The notes under the pieces were generated by a model that was given only the letters and a program-made list of their open reading frames with translations, was not told the DNA's origin and ran no database searches. 12,323 nt of DNA from Alphaproteobacteria bacterium (GTDB lineage Bacteria; Pseudomonadota; Alphaproteobacteria; SMXP01), in assembly GCA_004356335.1 (NCBI GenBank), contig SMXP01000133.1, positions 1-12,323 on the forward strand, written 5' to 3'. The position numbers were made by a program, and so were the translations under genes. Positions 1-6,167 of this stretch are shown piece by piece (within the stretch, counting starts at the first letter, position 1; the number at the start of each line of letters is the position of its first letter).

Positions 1-1380
1 AAAATATGGGATGCCCATTTGGTCGATGTCAATGACGACGGGGTGGCTCTCATCTATATCGATGTTCATCTCACCCATGAGGTTACCTCGCCTCAAGCCT
101 TTGCCGGATTACGCGCAGAGGGACGTCCAGTGCGCCGGCGCGATTTAATGATCGCCGTTGCCGATCACGCTATTCCGACTACGGATCGAAATAAACCGGT
201 GGAGGACCCTGCAGCCGCATTGCAACTCGATACGTTGGCAAAGAATACCAAAGACTTTGGCATCGAATATTTCGACGGGTTGGATCCGCGCCAAGGCATT
301 GTGCATGTGATCGGTCCCGAGCAAGGATTGACTCAGCCGGGCATGACCGTCGTGTGCGGCGATAGCCATACCTCGACTCATGGTGCGTTCGGTGCGCTGG
401 CCAACGGCATCGGCACATCGGAAGTCGAGCACGTTATGGCGACGCAGACGCTGATGCAGCGCAAAGCCAAAAACATGCGGGTCACGTTTAAGGGATCCCC
501 CGGGCTGGGCGTGACCGCGAAAGATTATGCGCTGGGCTTTATCGGCAAGTTCGGTACTGCGGTAGGGACCGGCCACGTCATCGAATATACCGGCCATGCC
601 ATTAAAGCGTTATCGATGGAAGGCCGCATGACCTTGTGCAACTTAACCATCGAAGCCGGTGCGCGCGCCGGCATGGTCACGCCGGATGACACGACGTTCG
701 ACTACATCAAAGGCAAGCCCTACGCGCCCAAGGGGGCGGCCTGGGAAATGGCCATGTCCTATTGGAAAACATTGCATTCGGACGGCGATGCCGTATTCGA
801 CAAGAATGTCGTGGTTGACGTCGACAGCCTTGTGCCGTTGTTGACGTGGGGCACGAGCCCCGAAGATGTGGTGCCGATCACGGGAAGCGTGCCGCAATTG
901 TCCGACGCACGGGATGCAAACAAAGCCAAGGCCATGGAACGTTCGCTGGACTATATGGCACTTGAGCCCGGCACCAAAATGACCGACATCAAAATCGACA
1001 AAGCATTCATTGGGTCGTGCACGAACAGCCGGATTGAAGATATGCGTGCCGCCGCCGGCATCGCCAAGGGCCGTCGAATTGCCGATCACGTGCAGGCCTT
1101 GGCGGTTCCGGGGTCCGGCCTGATCAAGGCCCAAGCGGAACAGGAAGGGCTCGACAAGATCTTTATCGAAGCGGGCTTTGAATGGCGCGAACCGGGCTGT
1201 TCCATGTGCCTTGGCATGAATCCCGACCACCTTTTGCCCGGCGAGCGGTGCGCCTCCACCTCGAACCGCAATTTCGAGGGCCGTCAAGGCGTTGGCGGGC
1301 GGACCCATTTGATGAGTCCCGTCATGGCCGCCGCCGCTGCCATCAAGGGTCATTTTGCCGATGTCAGAGAGTTTCTTTAA
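1..1380 (+). CDS. leuC: 3-isopropylmalate dehydratase large subunit, 5' end cut by window edge
   Basis: This is the large subunit of isopropylmalate isomerase, which interconverts 2- and 3-isopropylmalate in leucine biosynthesis as a cytosolic LeuC-LeuD complex. The frame is open from base 1 and reads KIWDAHLVD, the usual sequence a few residues after a LeuC N-terminus, so the real start lies just outside the window. The TTG at 19 is an internal Leu codon. The three [4Fe-4S] cysteine codons are at 1018 (GSCTNSR), 1198 and 1207 (GCSMCLGMNPD), followed by the substrate-contact stretch RCASTSNRNFEGRQG. HEVTSPQAF near the N-terminus and WGTSPEDV are also LeuC-type rather than aconitase. leuD follows 12 bases after the stop, with its Shine-Dalgarno overlapping the leuC stop, so the two are co-transcribed and probably translationally linked. 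Only a few N-terminal residues are missing. The assignment is very secure. Confidence 0.97.
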   Translation, partial: KIWDAHLVDVNDDGVALIYIDVHLTHEVTSPQAFAGLRAEGRPVRRRDLMIAVADHAIPTTDRNKPVEDPAAALQLDTLAKNTKDFGIEYFDGLDPRQGIVHVIGPEQGLTQPGMTVVCGDSHTSTHGAFGALANGIGTSEVEHVMATQTLMQRKAKNMRVTFKGSPGLGVTAKDYALGFIGKFGTAVGTGHVIEYTGHAIKALSMEGRMTLCNLTIEAGARAGMVTPDDTTFDYIKGKPYAPKGAAWEMAMSYWKTLHSDGDAVFDKNVVVDVDSLVPLLTWGTSPEDVVPITGSVPQLSDARDANKAKAMERSLDYMALEPGTKMTDIKIDKAFIGSCTNSRIEDMRAAAGIAKGRRIADHVQALAVPGSGLIKAQAEQEGLDKIFIEAGFEWREPGCSMCLGMNPDHLLPGERCASTSNRNFEGRQGVGGRTHLMSPVMAAAAAIKGHFADVREFL

Positions 1381-1392
1381 GGGAAGCAGCCG

Positions 1393-2016
1393 ATGGAAAA
1401 ATTCACCACATTAACCGGCGTGGCGGCGCCGTTTCCCTTGGTCAATGTCGATACCGACATGATCTATCCGGCGCGTTTTTTGACGGCGATCGGCCGCGGC
1501 GGCGAGGGTGAGAGATTGTTCTTCGCCATGCGCTTCAACGAAGACGGATCGGAAAAACCGGACTTTGTGCTCAATAAGCCGGCTTATCGCCATGCCAAAA
1601 TCCTTATCACCGGTGAAAATTTTGGCTGCGGCTCGAGCCGGGAACATGCCCCCTGGGCGTTGCAGGATTTCGGTATTCGGGGATTCATCGGCCCGGCTTT
1701 TGCCGACATCTTTTTTAATAATTGTTTTAAGAACGCGCTTTTGCCCATCGTGCTTCCGGAGGAGACCATCGATATATTGATGCGGGATGCGGAAGATCAG
1801 TCAGGCGCCACCATGACGATCGATTTGGCAACACAGGACATCACCCGGTCGAACGGTGACAAGATTCCGTTCGAGGTCGATGCCTTTCGCAAACATTGTC
1901 TGCTGAACGGCCTGGACGATATCGGCATGACGTTGGAAAAGGCCGAAAAGATCAAGGCGTTTGAGGAAAAACGCGCCCTGGCGACGCCATGGCTGGCGTC
2001 ACTCATCAACAAATAA
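1393..2016 (+). CDS. leuD: 3-isopropylmalate dehydratase small subunit
   Basis: LeuD is the small swivel-domain subunit that pairs with LeuC in the isopropylmalate isomerase reaction. The protein has 207 residues, normal for bacterial LeuD (about 200). It opens with a LeuD-type N-terminus, carries NVDTDMIYPARFL at residues 18-30 and has the signature FGCGSSREHAPWAL at 77-90, the conserved small-subunit substrate loop. The ATG at 1393 is preceded by an AAGGGA-type Shine-Dalgarno at about 1379-1384 with roughly 8 bases of spacing. This overlaps the leuC stop codon and supports the start. The next gene, leuB, begins 56 bases downstream with no obvious terminator between, consistent with one leuCDB transcript. 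Nothing looks damaged or unusual. Confidence 0.97.
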   Translation: MEKFTTLTGVAAPFPLVNVDTDMIYPARFLTAIGRGGEGERLFFAMRFNEDGSEKPDFVLNKPAYRHAKILITGENFGCGSSREHAPWALQDFGIRGFIGPAFADIFFNNCFKNALLPIVLPEETIDILMRDAEDQSGATMTIDLATQDITRSNGDKIPFEVDAFRKHCLLNGLDDIGMTLEKAEKIKAFEEKRALATPWLASLINK

Positions 2017-2072
2017 TCCGATTCGAAGTGGCATTATAGATGTCGCCCGTTGACGGCACAGGACACTAAATC

Positions 2073-3185
2073 ATGACCGGCAACCGATCTCTATTACTTT
2101 TGCCCGGAGACTATATCGGTACCGAAGTGGTGGCCGAGGCCCGGCGCGTGGTGGAATGGTTCGGTACCCGCTTGTCGATTTCTTTCGACATTGACCAAGC
2201 ATTGATCGGCGGCAGCGCCTATGACGTACATCAGGTACCGGTGACCGATGAAACGATCGAACGGGCCAAGCAAGCGGATGCCGTGCTTTTAGGCGCCATT
2301 GACGGCCCCAAATGGGAAAAAGTTCCGTTTGAGTTGCAGCCGCCTCGCGGTCTGTTAAGGCTCAGAAAAGAAATGGGGCTGTTCGCCAATTTGCGTCCGG
2401 CCATTTGCTTTGACACATTGACCAATGCATCGACCTTGAAGCCGGAAGTGGTGAGCGGTCTCGACATCTTGATCGTGCGTGAGCTCATTGGCGGTATTTA
2501 TTTCGGCGAACCTCGCGGCATTGAAACCCTGAGCGATGGTCAGCGGCGCGGCGTCAACACGCAAGTTTACACCACCCACGAAATCGAACGCATTGCCCAT
2601 GTCGGTTTTGATATGGCGAAGAAACGGCGCGGTAAAGTGACGTCGGTCGATAAGGCCAATGCCATGGAGGCTGGGCTGTTGTGGCGCGAGGTGGTCCAGG
2701 AGGTTCACGACAGGGATTATCCCGATGTCCAGCTCGAGCATATGTTCGTCGACAATTGCGCCATGCAGCTGGTCAGCGCGCCCAAGCAATTCGATGTGAT
2801 TCTGACCGATAATCTGTTCGGTGATATCTTATCCGACGAAGCCGCCATGTTGACCGGATCTATCGGTATGTTGCCGTCGGCCGCGTTGGGCGCGGCAGCG
2901 GGCGACGGCAAGTCCCGCGCATTATATGAGCCGGTTCATGGCTCGGCGCCCGACATTGCGGGTCAGAATATCGCCAACCCAATCGCCACGATTTTGAGCT
3001 TCGTTATGGCGCTTCGCCATTCCTTCGATTTGCACAAAGAGGCGGACCTGGTTGACGCCGCCATCAATAATGTATTGGCGAGCGGGCTTAGGACGCGCGA
3101 TATTATGCAAGACGGCAATACGGAATTGTCGACCCAAGAAATGGGCGCTGCCATTATCGCTGAACTTGACAAACTCACCGCGTGA
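2073..3185 (+). CDS. leuB: 3-isopropylmalate dehydrogenase
   Basis: LeuB is the NAD-dependent oxidative decarboxylase that turns 3-isopropylmalate into 2-oxoisocaproate in the leucine pathway. The 370-residue length is typical. Substrate-binding arginines lie in LRLRKE (about 95-100), NLRP (R108) and VREL (R136). Catalytic Tyr143 is in GGIYFGEPRG and Lys194 in SVDKAN. Metal-binding aspartates are D227 (VDN) and D251/D255 (GDILSDEAA). The NAD-binding EPVHGSAPDIAGQNIANP stretch is at 286-303. The ATG at 2073 has AGGA at 2060-2063. One oddity is the N-terminal loop, which reads PGDYIGTEV at residues 11-19 where the family almost always has PGDGIGPEV. All catalytic residues are intact, so I expect an active enzyme. 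Related decarboxylating dehydrogenases (isocitrate, tartrate) are much less likely given the leuCD neighbours and the VREL-GGIYFGEPRG signature. Confidence 0.96.
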   Translation: MTGNRSLLLLPGDYIGTEVVAEARRVVEWFGTRLSISFDIDQALIGGSAYDVHQVPVTDETIERAKQADAVLLGAIDGPKWEKVPFELQPPRGLLRLRKEMGLFANLRPAICFDTLTNASTLKPEVVSGLDILIVRELIGGIYFGEPRGIETLSDGQRRGVNTQVYTTHEIERIAHVGFDMAKKRRGKVTSVDKANAMEAGLLWREVVQEVHDRDYPDVQLEHMFVDNCAMQLVSAPKQFDVILTDNLFGDILSDEAAMLTGSIGMLPSAALGAAAGDGKSRALYEPVHGSAPDIAGQNIANPIATILSFVMALRHSFDLHKEADLVDAAINNVLASGLRTRDIMQDGNTELSTQEMGAAIIAELDKLTA

Positions 3186-3212
3186 AGGAATGACCTCTTC
3201 GGAGAACTGAGT

Positions 3213-4235
3213 ATGGGCTACAAAGTCGTCGTCGTCGGGGCCACAGGCAGTGTGGGCCGGGAAATGCTGAACATTCTGGCGGAACGTGAGTTTCCGGCGG
3301 ATGACGTGGTAGCGCTTGCCTCGCGACGGAGCTTAGGCAAGGAAGTTTCTTATGGTGACAATACGCTGAAAGCCCAGGTGCTCGAACATTTCGATTTCAA
3401 GGGGATCGATATTGCGCTCTTTTCGGCCGGTTCATCCGTGTCCAAACAATGGGCTTTGAAGGTTGCGGCCCAAGGGGCCGTGGTGATCGACAATTCGAGC
3501 TTCTTCCGCATGCATCCCGACGTGCCGCTCATCGTGCCGGAGGTCAATGGGGAGGCGCTGGCCGGCTACACCAAAAAGAACATTATCGCCAATCCCAATT
3601 GCTCGACGGTGCAATTGGTAGTGGCGCTCAAACCTTTGCACGATCGCGCGCGTATCAAGCGCGTTGTGGTATCGACCTATCAATCGGTCTCCGGCGCGGG
3701 CAATGGCGGCATAGAAGAATAATGGAGCCAAACCCGCGCCATCTTCGTGAATGATCCGATCAAGAACGAAAAATTTACCAAGCAGATAGCGTTTAACGTG
3801 ATCCCGCATATTGACGATTTCATAGAAGGTGGCATCACCAAGGAAGAATGGAAGATGGTGGCCGAGACCAAGAAGATTCTCGATCCCAAAATAAAGCTCA
3901 CGGCGACATGTGTGCGCGTGCCGGTCTTTGTCGGGCATTCGGAAGCGGTCAACATAGAATTCGAGAGTTTCTTAAGTGACGACGACGCCCGCGATATTTT
4001 GCGCGAGGCGCCGGGCTGTCTGGTGGTCGACAAGCGCGAAGATGAAGGCTATGTCACGCCGATCGAATGCGTCGGCGAATATGCCACCTATATCAGCCGC
4101 ATTCGCAATGACCCGACCATCGACAATGGGCTCGATTTATGGGTGGTGTCGGACAATTTGCGCAAAGGCGCCGCCCTCAATGCAGTTCAAATCGCCGAGC
4201 TGTTGGTCAATCGGTATCTCAGCAAGGCGGCGTGA
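3213..4235 (+). pseudogene. asd: aspartate-semialdehyde dehydrogenase interrupted by one in-frame TAA
   Basis: The product would reduce aspartyl-4-phosphate to aspartate-4-semialdehyde with NADPH, the branch point to diaminopimelate/lysine, threonine and methionine. A single frame of 341 sense-plus-stop codons spans the normal Asd length (about 340). It has the nucleotide-binding GATGSVG at residues 9-15, catalytic Cys130 in NPNCST (codon 3600), and the Arg/His stretch RVPVFVGHSEAVN with the His codon at 3936. It is broken only by TAA at 3720-3722, between GNGGIEE and WSQTRAIFVNDP, where homologues have Leu. The reading frame is the same on both sides, so this is a nonsense codon and not a frameshift. 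The 5' piece is 3213-3719 (169 residues). A GTG at 3747 could begin a 162-residue 3' piece but lacks a well-placed Shine-Dalgarno. The main start is supported by GGAGA at 3201-3205. Sequencing error, a true pseudogene with a second asd elsewhere, or a split protein are all possible. Confidence 0.85.
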
Positions 4236-4304
4236 ACCAACATGCCGTGGGGGCGCGGCGGTGGCCGCTCGTTTCGGGTCCGTAATAATTGGGAGTTTGC
4301 CCCT

Positions 4305-4337
4305 ATGAGCGAAGTGCCAACCAGGGAAAAAGCATGA
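4305..4337 (+). CDS. possible 10-codon mini-ORF overlapping the lyase start
   Basis: An ATG at 4305 is preceded by GGGAG at 4291-4295 with 9 bases of spacing. It opens a frame reading MSEVPTREKA that ends with TGA at 4335-4337. The TGA overlaps the ATG of the downstream lyase (ATGA). The arrangement would allow translational coupling or a leader-peptide role. The peptide shows no run of one amino acid of the kind seen in attenuators, and so short a frame can arise by chance. It is a weak candidate recorded because the signal spacing is good. Confidence 0.2.
   Translation: MSEVPTREKA
4323..4327 (+). promoter_or_regulatory. ribosome binding site deciding the lyase start
   Basis: AGGGA lies 6 bases upstream of the ATG at 4334. 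The frame is also open upstream to 4289, but the upstream residues are unlike the family. The protein from 4334 starts in the usual way, a few residues before RRSVLYMPGSN, so 4334 is chosen over the more upstream codon. Confidence 0.6.
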
Positions 4338-5227
4338 GTGGCGCCCATCGTCCCCGTCGCAGTGTTCTTTACATGCCCGGTTCCAATGCCCGCGCGCTGG
4401 AAAAGGCACAAACCTTAGCCGCCGATGCCCTGGTTATCGATTTGGAAGATGCGGTTGCGGTAGAGGCCAAAGAGTTGGCACGGGAACAAGCCTGCGCCGC
4501 GGTGCGCGACCGCCGCTTCGGTAAGCGGGAAGTGATCGTCCGCGTCAATTCTCTCGATTCACCCTGGGGTCTCGACGACGTGCGCGCCGTGTCCGACGCG
4601 GCGCCGGACGCCATTTTGGTGCCGAAAATCGATGATCCTCAATCGCTCAAACGATTCGAAGCCCTGATGAACGATCACGGCGCCGGTCCCGACGTGGCGG
4701 TTTGGGCCATGATGGAAACCGCCCGCGCCATTTTAAATGCACAACAGATTGCCGCTACGGCCGTAGAGCCCGGCTCCCGACTTACCGCTTGGGTGGTCGG
4801 CACCCACGATCTGGCCAAGGACCTCAAATGCGCCATCAAACCGGGCAGGGAAGCGCTGCTGACGTCACTTAGTCTATGCGTCGTTGCGGCGCGCGCTTAT
4901 GGCATTGCCATCATCGACAGCATTTATACCGGAATTAAGGACAGGACCGGCTTCATGGAAGAATGCGAACAGGGCGCCGCCATGGGCTTTGATGGCAAGA
5001 CGTTGATTCATCCCAGTCAGATCGACCCGTGCAATCGCATCTTTGCCCCTTCAAAGAACGACATTGCCTGGGCGCGCAAAGTGATCGCCGCCTTCGAATT
5101 GCCTGAAAACCGGAACAAGGGCGCCATACAGCTCGACGGAAAAATGGTCGAACGTCTGCATGCAGAGCAAGCGGAACGCTTGGTCGCCATTGCCGACACC
5201 ATCGCCGAATTGGCCGCCGCCGAATGA
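4334..5227 (+). CDS. HpcH/HpaI (CitE-like) CoA-ester lyase
   Basis: A 297-residue member of the HpcH/HpaI aldolase / citrate-lyase beta superfamily, which contains malyl-CoA, methylmalyl-CoA and citramalyl-CoA lyases and a malyl-CoA thioesterase. It opens with RRSVLYMPGSNARALEKA (residues 8-25) and has LVIDLEDAV at 33-41. The CoA/substrate arginine is R70 in VRVN. Candidate metal ligands are Glu128 in MMETARAILNA and an Asp in VVGTHDLAKDL (D159 or D163). GFDGKTLIHPSQI at 218-230 is a hallmark of the family. It sits between asd and sdhC, a place where I recall such genes in other alphaproteobacteria, but no paired synthase or dehydratase in the window fixes the substrate. The family call is firm. 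The precise CoA ester, and whether it acts as lyase or thioesterase, is open. Confidence 0.9.
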   Translation: MSGAHRPRRSVLYMPGSNARALEKAQTLAADALVIDLEDAVAVEAKELAREQACAAVRDRRFGKREVIVRVNSLDSPWGLDDVRAVSDAAPDAILVPKIDDPQSLKRFEALMNDHGAGPDVAVWAMMETARAILNAQQIAATAVEPGSRLTAWVVGTHDLAKDLKCAIKPGREALLTSLSLCVVAARAYGIAIIDSIYTGIKDRTGFMEECEQGAAMGFDGKTLIHPSQIDPCNRIFAPSKNDIAWARKVIAAFELPENRNKGAIQLDGKMVERLHAEQAERLVAIADTIAELAAAE

Positions 5228-5319
5228 TCCCCCACGCACGTGCTGCTCGCGACCGTTGTCGACGTCTGCGGGCGTTCGACGGTCCCTCTCAGGCCCGATT
5301 CCCAGATGGCATACCGGGC

Positions 5320-5348
5320 TTGAGCCCATAGCGCTTCAATGCCATAAA
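5320..5348 (+). promoter_or_regulatory. candidate sigma-70-type promoter for sdhCDAB
   Basis: In the 154-base gap between the lyase gene and sdhC, TTGAGC at 5320-5325 and CATAAA at 5343-5348 are separated by 17 bases. Each matches four of six positions of the sigma-70 consensus. The placement, about 35 bases before the sdhC start, is reasonable for an operon promoter. It was found by eye and similar matches arise by chance, so confidence is low. Nothing else in 5228-5381 stands out beyond an imperfect hairpin without a T tract around 5249-5282. Confidence 0.3.
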
Positions 5349-5381
5349 CGGGGCCGCCGCATCATCTATTGGTGATTTTCC

Positions 5382-5765
5382 ATGGCTGAGGACATCATGC
5401 CGTCACGTCCCTTGTCGCCCCATCTTCAAGTTTACCGCTGGCCGGCGGCCATGCTGACGTCCATTATCCATCGCGCCACCGGTTTGGCGCTTTATGGCGG
5501 GACATTATTCCTGACCTGGTGGCTGATTGCCGCGGCGACCGGCCCCGATGCTTATGCCGCGTTCCAAAGCATCGCGGGCCTATGGATCGGCAAGCTCGTG
5601 CTGATCGGGTTCAGTTGGTCGCTGATCTATCACCTGCTCAACGGCGTTCGGCATTTGCACTGGGACGCGGGCCTTGGCTTTGACAATGAACGGGTCGAGC
5701 GCTCGAGTTGGATCGTGATTGCCGCCTCGGTCCTATTGACCCTCATCATCTGGCTATTGGCGTAA
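5382..5765 (+). CDS. sdhC: succinate dehydrogenase cytochrome b556 subunit
   Basis: SdhC is one of two membrane anchors of complex II and shares the heme b and quinone site with SdhD. The 127-residue protein has RPLSPHLQVYRW near the N-terminus and the conserved SIIHRATG (27-34), whose Ser and Arg belong to the quinone site. It has three hydrophobic segments at roughly 35-52, 66-86 and 109-127. YHLLNGVRHLHWD at 83-95 includes His84, the expected axial heme ligand. The start at 5382 is supported by GGTGAT at 5371-5376. An alternative ATG at 5397 (MPSRPLSP) has GAGGA only 4 bases away and would shorten the protein by five residues. Both give a plausible SdhC N-terminus. It is the first gene of a tight sdhCDAB cluster. 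Confidence 0.95.
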   Translation: MAEDIMPSRPLSPHLQVYRWPAAMLTSIIHRATGLALYGGTLFLTWWLIAAATGPDAYAAFQSIAGLWIGKLVLIGFSWSLIYHLLNGVRHLHWDAGLGFDNERVERSSWIVIAASVLLTLIIWLLA

Positions 5766-5780
5766 CGGGAGGCCGGCACC

Positions 5781-6161
5781 ATGAGCATTCGAACGCCGCT
5801 CGCCCGGGTCCGCGGGCTGGGATCGGCCAAACAAGGGGTCAGGCATTTCTGGCATCAACGGGTCACCGCCTTAGCGCTGATCCCCCTGGTCATTTGGTTC
5901 GTTTGGGCACTGACCAGCCATGTGGGTGCTGATTACCAAACCGTGCGCGCTTGGTTGAGCGCACCGCTCACCACCATCTTGATGCTTTTTTTGATTATCG
6001 CCTGTTTCTATCACATGCGGTTGGGCGTGCAGGTGGTGATCGAGGATTACATTCATTCCGAGCCGGGCCGCCTCGCCCTTCTGGTGCTCAACAGCTTTGT
6101 CGCCTACGGGCTTGGCATTGCCTGCATCTTTGCCGTCTTGAAAATATCATTGGGATCATAA
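5781..6161 (+). CDS. sdhD: succinate dehydrogenase hydrophobic membrane anchor subunit
   Basis: SdhD is the second membrane anchor of complex II. The 126-residue protein has the alphaproteobacterial N-terminal pattern (RVRGLGSAKQGVRHFWHQRVTA at 10-30, split here as RVRGLGSAKQG then VRHFWHQRVTA). Three membrane segments lie at about 30-47, 63-84 and 97-121. CFYHMRLGVQVVIEDYIH supplies His78, the likely heme ligand, and the Asp89-Tyr90 pair that in E. coli SdhD (D82/Y83) lines the ubiquinone site. A strong Shine-Dalgarno GGGAGG lies at 5767-5772, 8 bases before the ATG and just after the sdhC stop, which supports this start and operon translation. Only 6 bases separate its stop from sdhA. No anomalies. 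Confidence 0.94.
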   Translation: MSIRTPLARVRGLGSAKQGVRHFWHQRVTALALIPLVIWFVWALTSHVGADYQTVRAWLSAPLTTILMLFLIIACFYHMRLGVQVVIEDYIHSEPGRLALLVLNSFVAYGLGIACIFAVLKISLGS

Positions 6162-6167
6162 ATAAGC

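Noticed and set aside
19..21. TTG as a start codon for leuC
   Set aside because: The six codons before it (KIWDAH) continue the same frame and match the LeuC family N-terminus. The gene simply runs off the left window edge.
643..1353. Long open frame on the minus strand across leuC
   Set aside because: It lies wholly opposite a certain gene, has no recognisable domain, and is expected from the G+C-biased third positions of the real gene.
3720..3722. Selenocysteine, pyrrolysine or a changed genetic code at the asd stop
   Set aside because: The codon is TAA rather than TGA or TAG, homologues carry Leu there, and TAA ends several normal genes in this window.
3213..4235. Frameshift as the cause of the broken asd
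   Set aside because: Both halves lie in the same frame and the family residues continue directly after the TAA, so only one nonsense codon is involved.
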